Of a stretch of DNA of 42,692 bases, positions 1 through 11,535 are shown one piece after another. The position numbers and the translations under genes are program-made. The notes under the pieces were generated by a model, which saw nothing but the letters and a program-made list of their open reading frames with translations, ran no database searches and was not told the DNA's origin. The first letter of the stretch is position 1; every line of letters starts with the position of its first letter. The stretch is taken from positions 1 through 42,692 of the forward strand of contig CAJXIC010000001.1 of the NCBI GenBank assembly GCA_913054385.1. Reading direction: 5' to 3'. This DNA comes from an uncultured Pseudomonadota bacterium (GTDB taxonomy: Bacteria; Myxococcota_A; UBA9160; UBA4427).

Positions 1-700
1 CCACGGCCCAGATCTCGACCCCCGCTTCGGCCGCACGGCACAGCGCCTCCTGGTACTCGGGGTCGATGTCGCCTGCCGGCTCGACCGAGTCGCAGTCCGC
101 CCTTTGCACCACGAAGAGCAGTGCCGCGCGGGCACCCCGGCTGCGGAGGTGGCTGAGCACCTCGAGGTGTTTGCGGCCGCGCTCGGTCACGCTGTCGGGG
201 AAGCGCGCGCGGCGTCCGGCGGCGAGGGTGACGCTCTTCACTTCGATGTAGGTGGGTTGTGCATCGCCTTTTCGGTGCAGCGCGAAGTCGAGCCGGGTGT
301 TCATGCCGACCTTGATCTCGCGCTGGACCGAATCGTGCCGGCGAAAGGCCGGGAGGCTTCGCGATTCGAAAAGGCGCGCGGCGACGCGGTTCGCGCGCAG
401 GGTGTGCACCCCTACCCAGATGCGCCCGCTGCGAACCATCTCGAGGGTGTGACGTAGCTTTCGGTGGGGGGCATCGCTGGTGCTGCAACGCACGGCCATG
501 CCGGGCGTGTTCATTCCGCGCATGCTCCCCGGGTTCGGACAGTGGACGGTGAGGCGCTCCCCCGCGTCGGTTTCGACGTCGGCGAGGAAGCGCTTGTAGC
601 GTCGCAAGAGGCGTCCGCGAATGGCCGCTCCGACCGGGTCGGATACCGAGGCGATCGCGCGGGGGCGCGCTGGTGATCGCAGGTCGTGGTGATCGAGCAC
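1..700 (-). CDS. sfsA: SfsA family protein (sugar fermentation stimulation homolog), C-terminus cut by window edge
   Basis: Reading the minus strand from a GTG at 700 gives about 233 codons that stay open to the window edge. SfsA hallmarks are visible in order: RRYKRFLADV near residue 34, HCPNPGSM near 53, TRLDFAL near 135, YIEVKSVTL near 150 and FPDSVTERGRKHLE near 167. The protein ends in-frame at AGVEIWAV, matching a segment roughly 20 residues before the C-terminus of E. coli SfsA, so only a short tail is missing. The GTG start is chosen because an in-frame stop lies just upstream and AGAAGG sits about 8 nt before it. SfsA proteins have a nuclease-like fold (the EVK motif) and bind DNA; their physiological role is poorly defined. 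The gene is divergent from the sulfotransferase at 898. Confidence 0.9.
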   Translation of the reverse strand, partial: MLDHHDLRSPARPRAIASVSDPVGAAIRGRLLRRYKRFLADVETDAGERLTVHCPNPGSMRGMNTPGMAVRCSTSDAPHRKLRHTLEMVRSGRIWVGVHTLRANRVAARLFESRSLPAFRRHDSVQREIKVGMNTRLDFALHRKGDAQPTYIEVKSVTLAAGRRARFPDSVTERGRKHLEVLSHLRSRGARAALLFVVQRADCDSVEPAGDIDPEYQEALCRAAEAGVEIWAV

Positions 701-897
701 GCGCGGAACCTTCTAGTCATGCTGAACGGAAAGGGTGTCGAATGGGAAGTGTTGGATGGGAAGGATGACGGTCGCCCGGGAATCGAGTCTAAGTCAGGGG
801 GCGCGGTTCGGGAAGCCGCGCCGGGCTTCGCTTCCGTTTTGAGGGCGGGTGACCTGTTTCGATAGGCTATGCATCCGCCCGCCTGCGAGAGGTGCCG

Positions 898-2169
898 ATG
901 CCCCACCCGAGTTCAGCGATGAAGACGATGGCCGAACGCTATCCGCGTCCGGATTGGGTGCGTCGCATCAACGCGATGGGCGATTCGGTGGGAGGGGCCC
1001 GACACCTGGTTCCTCTCGATGCCAATAGGCTGCGGCGCGATGCGGTGGAGTTGCTCGGCATCCCTGAGTCGGGTTTCGAAGACCCGGGGGATCCGGGCTT
1101 TGGTGATCGCTTCTTTCAGCTGGTCGACGAACTCGACCGCAGCGCCATGCACACCGTCGGTCGCTTGATGACCCGGCAGGAGATCGCCCGTTCGTTGCTT
1201 TCCCGGGGCCGTCTGCTCCGCGAACTCGCGCAGGATCCCGCCATCGAAAAGCAGGCGGTGCGGGCTCCACTGGTGGTGACCGGCCCGGCGCGTTCGGGCA
1301 CCACGATCCTCTTCGAGTTGCTCTCCCTCGATCCCGAACTGCGCGCGCCGCTGGCCTTCGAGGGTCTCCACCCGGTTCCGCTCTCGACCGGGCCGGTCGA
1401 CGCCAAGTCGGCCACGGACCCGCGTCTTTCGTTCTCGGAATGCGAGCAGGAGTTTTGGGCCGACGTGGCCCCGGAGTTCGCCGCGATCCACGAGCTGCGA
1501 TCGGATCTTCCGGTCGAGTGCGTGACGCTCACCGCCCCTTCTTTTGCGGGGAGTCACTGGCCGATGGTGGCGACGCTCCTCGAATGGCTCCCGGAGATGC
1601 CCGTCTCCTACCGCTACCACAAGCAACTCCTCCAGTGGTTGCAGCACGGGGAGCCCGAGCGCACCTGGCTGCTCAAGACCCCGGCGCACCTGATGACCCT
1701 GGGGCTGCTCTTTGAGACCTATCCCGATTGCTGGGTGATTCAGACCCACCGCGACCCGCTGAAGACGATGCCCTCGACGGTGAGCACCACCGCCATGGCC
1801 CGCTGGATGCGTACCGACGAACTCGATCTCGGTCTCATGGTGAAGGTGATCGACGCCGTCTTCAGCGCCGCGCTGCTCGGCGTGATCGAAGAGCGCCGGG
1901 GCGGGAGGCTCCCGGCGCGTTTCGTCGACGTCCACTTCCAGCAGTTGATGCAGGATCCGGTGGAGACCCTGCGCTGTGCCTACGCCGACATGGGCCGCGA
2001 ACTCGGAGACGATCACGCCGAGCGAATTCGCGAGTACGTGGCAGCGAAACCGCGGGGGAAATTTGGCATCCACCGCTACACCCCCGAAGAATGGGGGTTT
2101 GCCCCGGCCGAATTGCGCGAGCGCCTTCGTCCCTATACCGATCATTACGGGATCGCCCTCGAGGGCTAG
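898..2169 (+). CDS. Sulfotransferase family protein (Stf3-like)
   Basis: A 423-residue cytosolic protein. The PAPS 5'-phosphosulfate loop is seen as GPARSGTTILFELLSLDP near residue 125. The region LLKTPAHL followed by HRDPLKTMPSTVS near residue 290 matches the 3'-phosphate-binding segment of bacterial Sulfotransferase_3 proteins (pattern HRDP..). Such enzymes transfer sulfuryl groups from PAPS to hydroxyls of lipids, sterols or carbohydrates; the acceptor here cannot be told. The ATG at 898 is preferred because GAGAGG (887-892) lies 5 nt before it; an in-frame GTG at 892 overlaps that ribosome site. A tryptophan/arginine-rich C-terminus (GKFGIHRYTPEEWG) is common in the mycobacterial and deltaproteobacterial branch. 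The gene stands alone on its strand, 255 nt before an SDR gene. Confidence 0.85.
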   Translation: MPHPSSAMKTMAERYPRPDWVRRINAMGDSVGGARHLVPLDANRLRRDAVELLGIPESGFEDPGDPGFGDRFFQLVDELDRSAMHTVGRLMTRQEIARSLLSRGRLLRELAQDPAIEKQAVRAPLVVTGPARSGTTILFELLSLDPELRAPLAFEGLHPVPLSTGPVDAKSATDPRLSFSECEQEFWADVAPEFAAIHELRSDLPVECVTLTAPSFAGSHWPMVATLLEWLPEMPVSYRYHKQLLQWLQHGEPERTWLLKTPAHLMTLGLLFETYPDCWVIQTHRDPLKTMPSTVSTTAMARWMRTDELDLGLMVKVIDAVFSAALLGVIEERRGGRLPARFVDVHFQQLMQDPVETLRCAYADMGRELGDDHAERIREYVAAKPRGKFGIHRYTPEEWGFAPAELRERLRPYTDHYGIALEG

Positions 2170-2295
2170 ACGGGATGCGGCCCAGGGTCTCGCGAAACGC
2201 CGCGAAGGGAGCCGTCGCCCTGCTCGAGATCCTGCGGCGGGGTGCAGGCCGCGCCGACATCGGCGAACCGATTTCACAGCTCGATTGCGCACTGC

Positions 2296-2313
2296 CGGCG
2301 GCGGCCGCCGCCG
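2296..2313. repeat. 18-bp perfect GC palindrome
   Basis: A self-complementary CGG/CCG run with no loop lies between the sulfotransferase and the SDR gene. No T-run follows, so it is not a convincing intrinsic terminator; it could form a cruciform or act as a protein site. Nothing else is recognisable in the 255-nt spacer. Confidence 0.5.
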
Positions 2314-2424
2314 ATTCCAGCGAGCGCCTCTCCCACCTCGGCAACCCGATTCGGTGAATCGCTGCTTCCGTCGCCTGTCCTAGTCTCGGGGGGCGTCGGC
2401 ATGCACCCGGCGGAGGGCTTCTTG

Positions 2425-3195
2425 ATGCGACTCCTCGAGGGGAAGGTCGGGCTGGTGACGGGCGGCGGCGCCGGGATCGGTCGCGCCACCTGTCTCACCT
2501 TCGCGCGAGATGGGGCCCGGGTGGTGGTGGTGGATCGGCGCAGCGAATCGGGCCTGGAGACCGTGCGTCTGGTAGAAGCCGAGGGGGGCGAAGCGCTCTT
2601 CGTCGAAGCCGACGTGTCGCAGGAAGCCGATGTCGAGAGGATGGTGGCGGCCACGCTCGAACACTTCGGTGCGCTGCACTGTGCCTCGAACAACGCCGCT
2701 GCGGGTGCAGGTTTCGCGCCGGTGCCCGCGATTGAGCCCAAGGCCTGGCAGCGTGCCCTCGATGTTTCGCTCACCGGGGTCTGGCTGTGTCTGAAATATG
2801 AACTCCCAGCGCTTGAGGCCTCTGGCGGCGGCGCGATCGTGAACGTCGCCTCGGTCTCGGGCATCAAGGGCGAAGCCCACCAGGCGGCTTACAGCGCGGC
2901 GAAGGGCGGTGTGATTGCGCTCACCAAAACCGCGGCGGCAGAGTACGCACAGCGCGGCATCCGCGTGAACGCAGTTTGTCCCGGCGGCGTGCGCACCGAG
3001 GCCATCGCGCATTACTTCGAGACGGTGGAGGGTTCCGAAGCCGCGAGCGTCGCCACCCACGCCATGCGTCGCCTGGCCGAGCCCTCTGAAATCGCCGACG
3101 TCGTGGCCTTCCTCTGCTCGGACCGCGCCTCGTTCGTCACCGGCCACAGCATGGTGGCCGACGGTGGCGTGTTGGTGAACCCGCATACCCTCTGA
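2425..3195 (+). CDS. Short-chain dehydrogenase/reductase (classical SDR)
   Basis: A 256-residue oxidoreductase of the FabG-like classical SDR family. It has the cofactor glycine motif TGGGAGIG (12-19) and an acidic residue at the end of strand 2 (D37 in VVVVDRRS), which favours NAD(H). The structural NNAA motif (89-92) and the catalytic Ser143, Tyr156 and Lys160 (YSAAK) are also present. The C-terminus VTGHSMVADGG is standard for the family. The start at 2425 is preferred over ATG 2401 because GGAGG at 2411-2415 lies 9 nt upstream and the protein then begins at MRLLEGKVGLVTG, the usual family N-terminus. The substrate is unknown. A plus-strand terminator hairpin follows at about 3323. Confidence 0.9.
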   Translation: MRLLEGKVGLVTGGGAGIGRATCLTFARDGARVVVVDRRSESGLETVRLVEAEGGEALFVEADVSQEADVERMVAATLEHFGALHCASNNAAAGAGFAPVPAIEPKAWQRALDVSLTGVWLCLKYELPALEASGGGAIVNVASVSGIKGEAHQAAYSAAKGGVIALTKTAAAEYAQRGIRVNAVCPGGVRTEAIAHYFETVEGSEAASVATHAMRRLAEPSEIADVVAFLCSDRASFVTGHSMVADGGVLVNPHTL

Positions 3196-3322
3196 ACTCG
3201 GGCTCTCGATCGAAGGCTCGCCTGAACGATGTCGCGGAGGTCCCAGCAACGCGACGGCAGGCTGCTCTCGCAGGGCTCGGCGGAGTCGCGGTTCAACGAG
3301 GCGTGAAAGCATGGTTCGGAAG

Positions 3323-3346
3323 ATCGGGAATTGATTCCCGATTTTA
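3323..3346 (+). terminator. Rho-independent terminator after SDR gene
   Basis: An 8-bp stem (ATCGGGAA / TTCCCGAT) with a TTGA loop is followed by TTT. It lies 128 nt downstream of the SDR stop. The rest of the 275-nt spacer up to acs shows no gene. Confidence 0.55.
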
Positions 3347-3447
3347 AATACCCGGCCACCCGGCTCTCAAACTCCCGGTAAGCCGCCAAAACGACCCCCA
3401 GGAAGTACTCGAGCCAGCCATCCCGAAGTCGCGTGACGGTGGAACAG

Positions 3448-3468
3448 TGTCCTATGCCGTATAGGACA
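3448..3468 (-). other. Perfect hairpin abutting the acs stop codon
   Basis: Arms TGTCCTAT and ATAGGACA pair perfectly around a 5-nt loop, two bases past the acs stop on the minus strand. There is no T-run, so it may stabilise the 3' end of the mRNA or act as a weak terminator. Confidence 0.4.
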
Positions 3469-3470
3469 GG

Positions 3471-5426
<1,956 letters not shown>

Positions 5427-5488
5427 GCTGCGATTCTCCGTTGGGGGCTTGACGAAGCGGCTCTACCAGAGCGGCTCCGGGGTCCGGC

Positions 5489-6787
<1,299 letters not shown>

Positions 6788-6804
6788 GCTCGCAGTCTAA
6801 CCCC

Positions 6805-8001
6805 CTACTCGTCGGCGGTGCACACGACGCCAACGCCGGCGCAATAGCTCGCGCAGGTCGTGCCCCGATAGGTGGCGGCGGCGTAGTAGAGCCCGCCGGC
6901 GTGCAGGCGCGGGAAGGCGATGGTTTCGACAGCAAAGCTTTTGGGGTCGACCGCGAAGACACGTCCCGACCAGGTCGTGACCAGAACGCGGCCGGTCTCC
7001 CCGACCTCGATCCCCTGGGCGAAGTCGAGTCTGCGATCGAAGAGGGGGTCCAAGAGGATACGCCGCGCCCCGGCCAGGTCGGCTTTCGGGTTGCCGGGGG
7101 GCAGCACGAAGAGTTCGAGCCCGTTCCCGGTGGCGACCGCGAAGTACCCGGTGGCGTCGCCTGCGAAAGCGAGGATCTGCACCTCGACGTCGTCGATCCG
7201 CGCCACCTGGGCGCCGGCAAGGTCAAGGACGAGGGTCGGGTGGCCGCTGGCTCCGGCTGCCGCCGGCAGCTGATCGCTGGTGACCCAGGCGAGTTGGCGA
7301 CCCGGGTCCCAGGCGACCGACTTGGGGAGCACGCGCTCGTCGCTTCCCTCGCTGCCGAGGGAGAATTGGCCCAGCAGGTTTCCGTCGAGATCGATCCAGA
7401 GCAGCGCACCGCCAGTGTTCTCAGCCGCGGCATAGCGCGTCACGAAGAGTGTTCCGTCCGGCCCCCGCGCCCACTCGTTGAGCCCCTTCCCCAGCTGGTC
7501 GAAGCGTTGGACGGCTCCGCTTTCGAGGTCGCGGAAGCCCGAAACGCCGTAGAAGACGCTGAAGTAGAGGCGCCCGTTCTCATGGGCCAGGACATCCCAG
7601 ACACCGGCGGCACGGCCTCGTGCCAGCGTCAGTGCGGGCAGGAACGCGCGCCTCTCGAGGTCAAAGCGTCCGATGACCTGGGGACCTTGGCCCTCGAGCA
7701 CGCCCAGCGGGGAACCGCTGTCGCGCAGCCCCTGCCAGAACGCCGAGACCCCGAAGTAGAGCACGCCCTCGCGGGCGTCGGCGTACCAACTGCAGACAGC
7801 GCGCCGCTCATCAGCGCCTGGCGATTCGCCCCGGAAAACCTCGAATCGCATCGAAGGGGGATCCGAAGTCGGGGGCGGTAGCGGCGGGCTGCAGGCCGCA
7901 GCAAGGAGCAGCGCGAGAGAGCAGACCGAAACGACTGTGCAATTTAAAATGGCACTGCAATATTTAGATGCTCTCGTATTTTTCCCCAGCAACTTCAGCA
8001 C
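6805..8001 (-). CDS. Predicted lipoprotein, beta-propeller-like repeat protein
   Basis: No specific family recognised. The N-terminus carries a lipoprotein signal: hydrophobic SVCSLALLLAAAC with the lipobox Cys at residue 37 if translation begins at the GTG at 8001, followed by a proline-rich linker. The remaining ~360 residues alternate short beta-strand segments with glycine turns (ARGPDGTLFVTRYA, IDLDGNLLGQF, IEVGETGRVLVTTWSG), as in SMP-30/NHL-type propellers. A cysteine-containing C-terminus (TTCASYCAGVGVVC) could form disulfides. The frame is open upstream to 8091 (TTG, then ATG 8070), but that stretch is AT-rich, lacks a ribosome site and overlaps a candidate plus-strand promoter, so I prefer 8001. 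Probably anchored to a membrane, sensing or binding role unknown. It is followed by pepP after 17 nt. Confidence 0.65.
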   Translation of the reverse strand: MLKLLGKNTRASKYCSAILNCTVVSVCSLALLLAAACSPPLPPPTSDPPSMRFEVFRGESPGADERRAVCSWYADAREGVLYFGVSAFWQGLRDSGSPLGVLEGQGPQVIGRFDLERRAFLPALTLARGRAAGVWDVLAHENGRLYFSVFYGVSGFRDLESGAVQRFDQLGKGLNEWARGPDGTLFVTRYAAAENTGGALLWIDLDGNLLGQFSLGSEGSDERVLPKSVAWDPGRQLAWVTSDQLPAAAGASGHPTLVLDLAGAQVARIDDVEVQILAFAGDATGYFAVATGNGLELFVLPPGNPKADLAGARRILLDPLFDRRLDFAQGIEVGETGRVLVTTWSGRVFAVDPKSFAVETIAFPRLHAGGLYYAAATYRGTTCASYCAGVGVVCTADE

Positions 8002-8009
8002 CTTGTGTC

Positions 8010-8038
8010 TTGTCTGTCCCGAAAAACGGGTGTAATTC
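8010..8038 (+). promoter_or_regulatory. Candidate sigma-70 type promoter of a plus-strand RNA
   Basis: TTGTCT (8010-8015) and TAATTC (8033-8038) are separated by 17 bp. The spacer contains a CCCG/CGGG inverted repeat around A5. No plus-strand gene follows, but a strong terminator lies at 8242. Confidence 0.3.
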
Positions 8039-8043
8039 GGGGA

Positions 8044-8275
8044 GGAGTGATGCCATAAAAAGATGCACATCGAAAAGGGAGTGCCACCCAAACCCGTGCA
8101 AATTCAAACAGTTGGGGGAGCTCGGAGAAAATTCGAGCTGGCACGGATCCTGCTATTGGAACAGTCCGTGGATCCGGCAATTGTGCCGTAGGTGTTTAAA
8201 TACGGGCGCGTTCATCTACGGTCGCCGGGTCCCGATCTTGACCCCTCGGTTGGTTTTACCAGCCGGGGGGTTTTT
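8044..8275 (+). ncRNA. Candidate small RNA of about 230 nt
   Basis: This noncoding, AT-richer interval lies between the lipoprotein and RNase D genes. On the plus strand it starts after a promoter-like pair (8010-8038) and ends in a 12-bp terminator stem with T5 (8242-8275). Internal stems can be drawn: AGCTCG/CGAGCT (8119-8139), then GGCAC/GTGCC (8140-8144 with 8183-8187) enclosing two GGATCC arms (8145-8150 and 8170-8175). I could not match it to 6S RNA, tmRNA, SRP RNA, RNase P or a known riboswitch. The boundaries are inferred, and the alternative is an unusual intergenic spacer. Confidence 0.35.
8242..8275 (+). terminator. Strong rho-independent terminator without an upstream plus-strand gene
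   Basis: Twelve consecutive pairs (two are G-U) form between CCCCTCGGTTGG and CCAGCCGGGGGG around a TTTTA loop, directly followed by TTTTT. The T-run direction is plus, away from both minus-strand neighbours. Confidence 0.7.
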
Positions 8276-8309
8276 CGTTGCTCCCCAGGAGGAGCCCGAC
8301 GGCCCCTGG

Positions 8310-9545
8310 CTAGTCCTCGCCTTCGGATCCCCCACCGCCCCTGCGCCCTCGCGGCCGGCGGGAGCGTCTCCTGGGTTCGCTGCTCTCGGGCGGGGGTGAG
8401 GCTTCTCCCAGCAATTGGACGATCTCCTCGCCGAAGGCTCCGACGAACCAACGCTTCATCCCGGGTAGTTCGTCGAAGTCGCTGACCTGCTCGGGGTTCT
8501 TGAAGGCGATGGTTTCGAGCGAAGCGTTCGAGCACAGGACGCCTGGATCCATTTTAAGTTCGACCGATCGCGGTGCGCGCCACTTCTTCAGCAGCCCGAG
8601 TCGGTACTCGGTGCGTCCGTCCAGTCGGCGTCGCCCGGTGCTCTCCGGCTTCGGAATCGGGCCGTGGGGTTTTTCGGAACCCTTCTCCACGGCTTCGAGA
8701 AGTTCCTTCCCCATCCGGCGCATGATCAGGTCGCTGACCCCGGAGATTCGCGTCATGGTCCTCTCGGTCGTGGGCCGGGTCTCGGAAATTTCCAACAGCG
8801 TGCGATTTCCGATCACCTTGAACGCCGGGCGGTCGATCTCGCGAGCGCGCCGATCACGGGCGAGGTAGAGCTGCTTGAGCACGGCCAGCGCGTCCATGTC
8901 GAGCTTCCGCGCGCCTTTGATCTTGAGGTAGCCGAGGTCGTCGAAGAGGCGCTCGGGCCATTCTCGGGCCATCAGGGTCCGGAATTCATCTTCTGCCCAG
9001 GAGAAACGTCCGGCCTGCTTGAGTTCGGCGGTGAGGTTCTCCACCAGGCGAATCAGGTAGAGGACATCCGACGCAGCGTACGAGAGTTGGCTCTGACTAA
9101 GGGGTCTTCGCGACCAATCCGAGCGCTGCTCGTCCTTTGCCAGCTTGATCCCGAAGTGGTGTTCGATCAGCGCCGCCAACCCCACCTGCGAGTAGCCGAG
9201 CATTTGCGCGCTCAGCATGGTGTCGAAGACGTTCGCAAAGGCGAAACCGCAATCGCGCTTCAGCACGAAGAGGTCGTACTCGGCGGCGTGAAAGATCACC
9301 TGGACGTCGGGGGAGGCGAACACCGGGGCCAGCGGGGCGAGGTTCGCGGGGCCCCCCATTGCCAGCGGATCGATCAGGTAGCAGCCGGTCGGCGTGGCGA
9401 CCTGCACCAGGCAGGTTTTGTCGAAGTAGTGGTAGAAGCTGTCCGCTTCGGTATCGAACGCGACCGATTTCTCGCGAAGTAGCGAATTGGAAAGACGCTC
9501 GAGGTCCTTCTGGTTGTCGATGATCTCGAAGTCCGCCAAGCCCAC
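8310..9545 (-). CDS. rnd: Ribonuclease D
   Basis: A DEDD-family 3'-5' exoribonuclease involved in tRNA 3'-end trimming, about 411 residues. Exo I has D31 and E33 (AFDTEADSF), Exo II has D91 (FHAAEYDLFVLK), and Exo III has Y156 and D160 (YAASDVLYLI). An HRDC domain follows at roughly 200-290 and the C-terminal half matches the second helical domain of RNase D. The last ~35 residues are a low-complexity Arg/Gly/Ser tail (RRRSRRPRGRRGGGG) that could bind RNA. The start is uncertain: GTG at 9545 is used, while TTG at 9539 has a GAGG better placed 6 nt upstream. The open frame further upstream is not family-like. Divergent from the IclR gene. Confidence 0.92.
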   Translation of the reverse strand: MGLADFEIIDNQKDLERLSNSLLREKSVAFDTEADSFYHYFDKTCLVQVATPTGCYLIDPLAMGGPANLAPLAPVFASPDVQVIFHAAEYDLFVLKRDCGFAFANVFDTMLSAQMLGYSQVGLAALIEHHFGIKLAKDEQRSDWSRRPLSQSQLSYAASDVLYLIRLVENLTAELKQAGRFSWAEDEFRTLMAREWPERLFDDLGYLKIKGARKLDMDALAVLKQLYLARDRRAREIDRPAFKVIGNRTLLEISETRPTTERTMTRISGVSDLIMRRMGKELLEAVEKGSEKPHGPIPKPESTGRRRLDGRTEYRLGLLKKWRAPRSVELKMDPGVLCSNASLETIAFKNPEQVSDFDELPGMKRWFVGAFGEEIVQLLGEASPPPESSEPRRRSRRPRGRRGGGGSEGED

Positions 9546-9733
9546 CCTCGATCCGGGGGGTCGAGTCGTAAAAAAGGTCGTCGTGCCCGTCGCCGCCGTT
9601 TCGCGCGGCCGGGTGCCAATGTTCGAAATTGGGGGACGAAGGTGCCGCGGAAGGGAGCTTCGCGGCGAGATCAGCCTAGCCGAAGCCAGGCTGGATAGAA
9701 AGGAGTAGGGGCTGAAACCATCCTCAGATCTCC

Positions 9734-9779
9734 AATATCCGAGTTGTTCTGATATTCGGAACCGTGTACCATTATATGG
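9734..9779 (+). promoter_or_regulatory. Divergent promoter region with inverted repeats, candidate IclR-type operator
   Basis: The 281-nt gap between rnd and the IclR gene has an AT-rich core. It holds AATATC/GATATT arms (9734-9739 and 9751-9756) and CCAT-TAT-ATGG (9769-9779). TTGTTC at 9744 with TACCAT 17 bp later could be a plus-strand promoter. IclR-family regulators commonly bind such palindromes in their own promoter, so autoregulation is a reasonable guess. Confidence 0.35.
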
Positions 9780-9826
9780 AACAATGAGCGAAGCCCTTCG
9801 GCTTTGCCCGCAGCGGGAGTGATCCG

Positions 9827-10591
9827 ATGCGTGCCGCCAGCACGAGTGTCGAGAAAGCCGTGGATCTCCTCTTCCACCTGCACGCGGCCTCGGCTCCCGA
9901 GGGCGTGACGGCGATTGGCCGTGCGCTGGGTCTGCCGAAGTCGAGCGCGCATCGCATCTTGCGCTCGCTCCGTCGGCGCGGCCTCGTCGAGCGCGACGCA
10001 CGCGGGCGCTACGCCCCGGGCATTGGCCTGCTCGCCCTCGGGCTCGGCGTGATCGAAAGCGAGCCGATCGCTGCGGCCGCCCGCCCCGTGCTCGAGCGCC
10101 AGGCCGACGCCGTCGGCGAAACCTTTTTTCTGGTGGTGGCGCGGGCGGACCACTTGATCGTGCTCGACAAGGTCGAGGGCAATGGTTTTTTGCGCGCCGC
10201 ACCGCGGGTGGGCTCCAGCGTTCCGGTCCACGCCACCGCCGCCGGGAAGCTCTACCTCGCCTACGCCCCCCAGCGTTTCGAAGCCGCCCGGGCGGCGTCG
10301 GAATCGCGCGTCGCCTTCACCGAGGAAACGCAGACCGATGCACGCGAACTCGAAGCCGAGGTCGAGCGCGTTCGCAGTCGCGGCTGGGCGGTCAACCGCG
10401 AAGAGTGGATTCCGGGGCTCTCGGTGCTGGCAGCACCTGTCATGCGACGCGGAGGCATCGCCGGAGTGGTCGCGCTTGCCGCGGCGTCGGCGAACTTCGA
10501 GGCCCTCGGCGGCGAGGCACAGAGCGAGCGTGTCGTCGCAATGGCAAGGGAGATCGGGGAGTGCCTCGACGGCCGGAAGGTGGCGCCGTGA
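9827..10591 (+). CDS. IclR-family transcriptional regulator
   Basis: A 254-residue regulator. The N-terminal winged helix-turn-helix (STSVEKAVDLLFHL, then GRALGLPKSSAHRILRSL near 34-51) is typical IclR_HTH. Residues ~75-250 form the GAF-like IclR effector domain, seen as PVHATAAGKLYLAY and GWAVNREEWIPGLSVLAAPV. The start is supported by GGGAG 7 nt upstream. Its TGA overlaps the GTG of ilvE (GTGA), so the two are translationally coupled, and it may control the ilvE-proS-acyl-CoA dehydrogenase-exonuclease chain. The effector is unknown; small organic acids or amino-acid catabolites are typical for this family. Confidence 0.93.
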   Translation: MRAASTSVEKAVDLLFHLHAASAPEGVTAIGRALGLPKSSAHRILRSLRRRGLVERDARGRYAPGIGLLALGLGVIESEPIAAAARPVLERQADAVGETFFLVVARADHLIVLDKVEGNGFLRAAPRVGSSVPVHATAAGKLYLAYAPQRFEAARAASESRVAFTEETQTDARELEAEVERVRSRGWAVNREEWIPGLSVLAAPVMRRGGIAGVVALAAASANFEALGGEAQSERVVAMAREIGECLDGRKVAP

Positions 10592-11454
10592 AGGTCTGGA
10601 TCGACGGCGCGATCGTAGATGGACCGGATGCGAAGATTCCCGTCACCGACCACGGTCTGCTCTACGGAGACGGGGTCTTTGAGGGAATCCGTGTCTATGG
10701 CGGTGCGGTCTTTCGCCTCGCCGACCACCTGCGTCGCCTGGCGGCCGGAGCGCGAGCCATTGGCCTCGAGATTCCGGGGGGGCTGCCTGGGGTCGAGAAG
10801 ATCCTGCGTGCCACGGCCATCGCCTACGCCGCGCCCGATGCCTACATCCGGCTGCTGGTGACGCGCGGAGACGGCGAGTTGGGAGTCGATCCCACCTCCT
10901 GCACGAATCCGCGCATCGTGTGCATCGTCGACGAGGTCCGGCTGTACCCCGAGGCGAAGCGCAAAAGCGGTCTGGATCTGATCACCTCGAGCCTGCGCAA
11001 GCCGAATGCCGATGCCCTCGATCCGCGGATCAAGAGCCTGAACTACCTGAACAGCGTTCTCGCAAAGCGCGAGGCGCGTCTTGCGGGTGCCGACGAAGCC
11101 CTGCTGCAGAATGCCGCGGGCCGGGTTGCCGAGACGAGCGTGGCGAACGTGTTCGTCTACCGGCACGGGATTCTGCGCACGCCCCCCGCGACCGACGGCG
11201 CCCTCGAAGGCATCACCCGCGACAGCGTCCTCGAGATCGCATCCGAAGAGGGGCTGGGCGTGCGGGTCGAGAGCCTCGGCCGCTTCGATCTCTTTGATGC
11301 AGACGAGGTCTTCCTCACGGGAACCGGTGCGCGGATCGTTCCCGTGGCGACCCTCGACGGGCAGCCCATCGGCGAGCCGGGCGTGCACCCGCTGACGGAT
11401 CGCCTCTCGCTTGCCTTCACGGACTACACGCGCTGTCATGGGAGCCCGCTCTAG
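10588..11454 (+). CDS. ilvE: Branched-chain amino-acid aminotransferase (class IV PLP enzyme)
   Basis: A 288-residue fold-type IV aminotransferase that interconverts Val/Leu/Ile and their 2-oxo acids. GDGVFEGIRVYGG (27-39), YIRLLVTRG, the PLP lysine in IKSLNYLNSVLAK (K149) and the Glu in GRVAETSVANVF (about E182) are present. 4-amino-4-deoxychorismate lyase and D-amino-acid transaminase share this fold, but SLNYLN and the length favour a BCAT. The GTG start overlaps the IclR stop by 4 nt; ATG-type starts are absent nearby. Coupling with an acyl-CoA dehydrogenase of the branched-chain type two genes later is consistent with branched-chain amino-acid catabolism. Confidence 0.88.
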   Translation: MKVWIDGAIVDGPDAKIPVTDHGLLYGDGVFEGIRVYGGAVFRLADHLRRLAAGARAIGLEIPGGLPGVEKILRATAIAYAAPDAYIRLLVTRGDGELGVDPTSCTNPRIVCIVDEVRLYPEAKRKSGLDLITSSLRKPNADALDPRIKSLNYLNSVLAKREARLAGADEALLQNAAGRVAETSVANVFVYRHGILRTPPATDGALEGITRDSVLEIASEEGLGVRVESLGRFDLFDADEVFLTGTGARIVPVATLDGQPIGEPGVHPLTDRLSLAFTDYTRCHGSPL

Positions 11455-11535
11455 CGAAGGCACTCGCCGGAGGCCGCCGCCCCGAGACTCCACGCTATCT
11501 TTCTCGCCCCTCGTTTCGCTCCGGGAGTTCTTGCC

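Noticed and set aside
2175-2357. 60-codon plus-strand ORF after the sulfotransferase
   Set aside because: Alanine/arginine low complexity, no ribosome site, contains the GC palindrome; not supported as a gene.
8044-8275. 6S RNA, tmRNA, SRP RNA, RNase P or a known riboswitch
   Set aside because: None of the conserved sequence cores of these classes was found by eye.
7968-8399. 143-codon plus-strand ORF
   Set aside because: It reads through a strong terminator, has atypical composition and no ribosome site; a small RNA explains the interval better.
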